A stretch of DNA of 64,000 nt from Simmondsia chinensis (Eukaryota; Streptophyta; Magnoliopsida; Caryophyllales; Simmondsiaceae), in contig JAGTTD010000007.1 in the NCBI GenBank assembly GCA_018398585.1, positions 12,888,320 to 12,952,319 of the forward strand, in the 5' to 3' direction. Under the pieces are notes generated by a model. The model was given only the letters and a program-made list of their open reading frames with translations, did not search any database and had not been told where the DNA came from. Position 1 is the stretch's first letter. Each line of letters starts with the position of its first letter. The position numbers and the translations under genes are program-made. Below are positions 60,811 to 64,000 of this stretch, one piece after another.

Positions 60811-61725
60811 AATACTGGGTTCCCAAAGACTTCTTACCGAGCAGGAGGAATCAATACCGAGTAAGTCTTACAGTTCATGAGGATTTCAGGCGCATAGTAC
60901 GGAGACTACTTGCTAGGAGTGACATCCGAGTACATCAGAAGGGCAGATCAGCTGTATTAACACCAACAAAGGATGGAACTTAGCCGGGGTATCTCAATGG
61001 CGAAGCAAAATAAGTTGAAAAGCCGGAAGAGGTATCAAGTGCTTTGTTGATGGTAGGGACAAATCTACAGTGTAAGAGTCGGCTACCGGGTCAATTCCAT
61101 CACCGAGTAGGATTTAGGGCACTTTCGTGGTCTAAGTAGGATGAGTTACGGCGGGAAGATGTTGACTATAGATCCGTCATCGGGGTCAACATATATCATG
61201 AACCTTCTTCACCACTGGCGGATGTTTTGACAGAGGTGGCGAGAAGGATGTTGCATCGTTTAATCCAATGTTTTGTGGCCGAAAATGTCAGAGGAAGGGG
61301 GCATGGGTTTTGTCACACCAAGTTGGCTTGTGACGGCTCGAGGAATCACCATACAGAGTTTCCATCACTCAAGATTGGCAATGGCATTGAACATCATTTG
61401 CCAATAGAATTTCACGCCAAACACACGAAAATGCAAATAAGGGTCTCGGGTACAGTGGCAAGGGTAGTTCAAACGATTCCATGGCACATTCGATTCGACC
61501 CAGAGAGGATGATGCAGCCCTGCCTCCACTGGCGAATAGCTTGGCGGCTTAGTCATCAGCGGGTGCGAAGGATGGCAGGTAGGTGTGTGTATTGGAGCTC
61601 AACAAGCATGGCGGATAGTAGCTCGATAAGCTGGGTGGCTGGAGTAAGGAAGCTCTACATGGCGAAAGCAACCAGGAAGATCTCTTGGATAATTCGAGGG
61701 CGAATTCTCTCCAACTGGGAGAGGA
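60811..61725 (+). pseudogene. Gypsy 3 scrambled remnant of pol
   Basis: The only RT echo is SAVLTPTKDGT (~60952), like the [12 protein letters not shown] motif. The long frame at 61227-61841 runs into the LTR and has no family motifs. It holds many scattered substitutions rather than one clean deletion, which suggests long decay of a non-coding filler. Confidence 0.45.
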
Positions 61726-62267
61726 TGCTGCAGCTGCTATCCCAATATTGGCTGATAAATATCCGTAGGAAGGTGACGCCATGGTTGGAGGTTCGGCTGG
61801 GTAGGATAGACGAGTTGATGTTGCCTTGCGTCCATGATTAGCGGATTGCTTGGTGGGATACATAGTTGGCAACCATGATGATACACGGTAGGAGATAGGT
61901 TGGCGGCATGGCTAGGATGCGGTGAATTTTGAACATGGTGAAGATAGAGTTTGAGTTTTAGTAGAATTAGTCTGTATTTTTCAGATTTAAATCTTTAGTG
62001 TTGTATTTATTTTTAGGCCTTTATATTTATCTTTTATAATTTTATTTTAGTTCAAATAGCTCCTCTATAAATACAAGAGGAATTAGGTTGTTTTCAGCAT
62101 TCAATTGTTTAGATTTATTTATGAGTTCTTTAGTCCTTTCTATTCTCAAGGGTGAATTAAAATTGAATTCTATGTTTCTTCTTCGATTTTATTTATAATT
62201 AATAAAATTGAAGGGAACATTGTTGAATTCTTCCCGTTCTCAAAAATCCCACTTATGCACTGCATCA
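61726..62267 (+). repeat. Gypsy 3 3' LTR
   Basis: 542 bp, TGCTGCAGCTGC to CACTGCATCA. It lacks ~28 bp found at 59227-59254 in the 5' LTR. TATA box at 62066-62073. Confidence 0.9.
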
Positions 62268-62558
62268 TTTTGCACTCATACATAATGTTTACGAACCAAA
62301 ATTTTCAGAAGTGCCACATGCCCCTTTTAAGTGAAGGCAGACAAATAGGAGAGGTCACGAAGACTGTATGAGGACTGAGGAGAGAAGAAAGCTAGAACAT
62401 GTTAGTGCATCACAAGCGATAGGCGAGTCAACAAGTTGCTTAATTTCTAAACAACAATATTATCTTAGATGGATCTCTTCGAAACTTGATTTCAGAGTAC
62501 TAAAAGATTACATGACATAGTGCATGTTAAGGGCCTGAGTTTTAGTTATTATGTTTCT
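62268..62558. other. Spacer
   Basis: Starts with the right TTTTG duplication of gypsy 3 (62268-62272). The rest has no recognised feature. Confidence 0.4.
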
Positions 62559-62561
62559 TTA

Positions 62562-63519
62562 GGCTATGTTTGGCAAGTAGCTTTTCATAGGGTCTTTTAT
62601 AGCATTTAGCATTTTTACTAGTCAAACAGCTAGTAGCACTATTTGGTAAAAATTTTGTTGTTTGCGTTTTTCATAACTTTTAGCTTTTGAAAAGCAACTT
62701 TTCAAAAGCTAAATAATTTAGCTTTTAGCTTTTCAAACTTTATGAAACCAAATTCTATTTATTATTTTGCCCCTCTTTTTCATCTTTTTTTTTTTTTATA
62801 ATTGAGAATTTATTCATATAAAACGATCGAAATACAAACAACCCAAACACACACATGAATCAAACCAAATAGACCACACACAAGACACCTCAACACCTAA
62901 AGCACCGAACAGGAAACAATCAACAATACCAAACCAGCACAACAAGGGCGCAAAAAAATGTCACATGAACCACACCCTCAGAAACTACAAATAGCCAACA
63001 AACCTAACTGACAAAGACAGAAAAGAAAAGCCCCTGACTTCCTTAAATCTGAGGACATGATTGTAAGAACTCCAACACCCCACGGAAACCCAAAAATACA
63101 TCGAGACAAAATAGAAGAAGGACCAGCAACCTCTCCAACTCAAGCAAAACCCAAAAGCCGCACGCACCCTACAAGAACACCCCCATAGCAGCACGAGGGA
63201 CAAGGAACCCGAAGCAATCGAGCACAAAGGAAAACTAACTCTCAAACCTCACAGCAAACACAACGGGGCAAAACTCCACAACTAACACAACAAAAACAGA
63301 GGGCACAAGAAACCCCATCTATTACTGAATCCATTACACCTTTTTCTTCCCTTTTTCTTTCCAATTATTGTTTCTTTTCATCACCCTTTTGATCCCCTTC
63401 CCTCTTTTTAATCTTAATTTACCAAATATATTACCCATCAGCTAGCAGTTAACAGCTGTTAATAACCTAACAGCTAAACGCTAAATACTAACAATTAACA
63501 GCTACAACCAAACATAGCC
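62562..63519. mobile_element. Harbinger-like TIR element with nested LINE piece
   Basis: Ends GGCTATGTTTGG and CCAAACATAGCC are perfect inverted repeats, flanked by TTA on both sides (62559-62561 and 63520-63522), as PIF/Harbinger elements are. The subterminal regions are rich in agctgttaa and ttagctttt words. The core, without the nested LINE piece, is about 420 bp, so it is MITE-sized and has no transposase. Confidence 0.82.
62785..63330 (-). mobile_element. 5'-truncated LINE 3' end
   Basis: Begins on the plus strand with 13 T, the complement of a poly-A tail; just inside, the minus strand reads ttttatatgaataaattctc, a plant LINE 3' end form. A minus-strand frame at 62985-63245 (VLLWGCSCRVRAAFGFCLSW) fits a 3' tail region but has no RT motif. 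The inner border is approximate and no clear target duplication was found. Confidence 0.6.
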
Positions 63520-63616
63520 TTAATTTTATGTACTTTAGACATTTTTATAACTTTTATGATCTGTAACAAACTTCTTGCCTATGTTGTTCACTTACCCGTG
63601 TTAGGATAGCTAGTTT

Positions 63617-64000
63617 ATGAGCTCGAACAGCTATAAAACTCAGACTTTGAGGCCATCTTCAAATGGGGTGGGGAGGAGGAGGACGAGGCCAAAGGGGATT
63701 GGGAACTTGAGATTAGGTTCACTAAATGTAGGGACACTAACGAAGAAGAATTTTGGGGTGGCCCATATGATGATGAGGAGAAACATCAACATCATTTGTC
63801 TGCAAGAGACTAAATGGGTTGGCACGAAAGCCAGGGAGGTGCTAGGGCATAAGCTCTGGTATGCGGGCAAGGCTAGAGGCAGGAATGGAGTTGGGATCAT
63901 TGTGGAAAGCAGCCTCAAGGATAAAGTATTCGGAGTAGCAAGAGCTGGCAATAGGATCATAAGTATCAAGATGGTCCTAGAAGGTGAAGTATTGAACGTC
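63617..64000 (+). CDS. RTE-type LINE endonuclease, N-terminal part
   Basis: An open frame from ATG at 63617 that runs 128 codons off the window edge. After a basic start (GVGRRRTRPKG) it shows an endonuclease/exonuclease/phosphatase fold: LRLGSLNVGTL (Asn motif), INIICLQETKW (catalytic Glu) and GRNGVGIIVESSLKDKV. This matches the apurinic-type endonuclease of RTE-clade LINEs, often annotated as craniofacial development protein 2-like in plants. It would nick target DNA to prime reverse transcription. No stop lies in the part seen, unlike every other element here. Start choice is the first ATG of the frame; earlier sequence is not coding in this phase. Confidence 0.8.
   Translation, partial: MSSNSYKTQTLRPSSNGVGRRRTRPKGIGNLRLGSLNVGTLTKKNFGVAHMMMRRNINIICLQETKWVGTKAREVLGHKLWYAGKARGRNGVGIIVESSLKDKVFGVARAGNRIISIKMVLEGEVLNV

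Larger units (their letters stand above)
59045..62267 (+). mobile_element. Gypsy 3: short non-autonomous Ty3/gypsy element
   Basis: 3223 bp with LTRs of 575 and 542 bp (TGATGCAG to CTGCATCA), a tRNA-Met primer site and a TTTTG duplication. The 2.1 kb interior keeps a gag remnant and a protease domain but has only scraps of RT and no integrase. Termini, primer site and protease match gypsy 2, so the two are of one lineage. Confidence 0.92.

Noticed and set aside
61227..61841. 204-codon frame in gypsy 3 as a new gene
   Set aside because: It runs across the internal/LTR border, is rich in Trp, Arg and His without any motif, and the LTR part is repeated at 59045 where the frame is not kept.

Overview
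This window looks like gene-poor, repeat-dominated chromatin from an angiosperm. The evidence is a MULE transposase, Ty1/copia and Ty3/gypsy elements primed by initiator tRNA-Met, L1- and RTE-like LINE pieces and small TIR elements, with no recognisable host gene. I cannot name the species.

1-16.4 kb: a long satellite array (1-11404) built of ~277 and ~256 bp monomers. Then comes a broken Mutator-like (MULE) transposase on the minus strand (11694-13505), a second satellite (13515-15835, 83 bp period), and a G-rich segment ending at 16389 that reads inward like a MULE terminal inverted repeat. The ~277 bp monomer is three copies of an 83 bp ancestor, the same unit that forms the second satellite. 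Both arrays carry alternating copies of the half-site TCATACAC that form 15 bp dyads. My best reading is a very large MULE that carries its own satellite DNA; its other end lies left of the window.

16.6-24.3 kb: a truncated, decayed copia element (copia A, minus strand), then a decayed gypsy gag region (minus).

24.3-44.2 kb: one old chromodomain-type gypsy element on the minus strand (gypsy 1), split by later insertions. Its gag, protease and N-terminal RT lie at 43.9-41.7 kb; C-terminal RT, RNase H and the start of integrase at 30.8-29.4 kb; the rest of integrase and the chromodomain at 27.1-26.1 kb. A 10.9 kb copia element (copia B, 30769-41661, TSD GATGG) sits in the RT, and a 2.3 kb L1-like retroposon (27127-29433, 15 bp TSD) in the integrase. 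The junction of LINE and integrase was then tandemly duplicated as a ~1541 bp chimera with runs of 26 and 28 G at the internal joins. Copia B itself was hit by a TIR element carrying a GC-rich minisatellite, a fold-back element and a 125 bp MITE.

45.7-62.3 kb: three more LTR elements. Gypsy 2 (45729-51129, TSD CATAG) is complete in structure but has many coding breaks. Copia C (52327-58834, minus) keeps all domains in broken frames. Gypsy 3 (59045-62267, TSD TTTTG) is a short non-autonomous element with protease but no working pol.

62.3-64 kb: a Harbinger-like TIR element (TSD TTA) holding a LINE 3' end, then the intact start of an RTE-type LINE endonuclease frame that runs off the window.

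The history is one of nested insertion: gypsy 1 first, then copia B and the LINE into it, then smaller elements into copia B.
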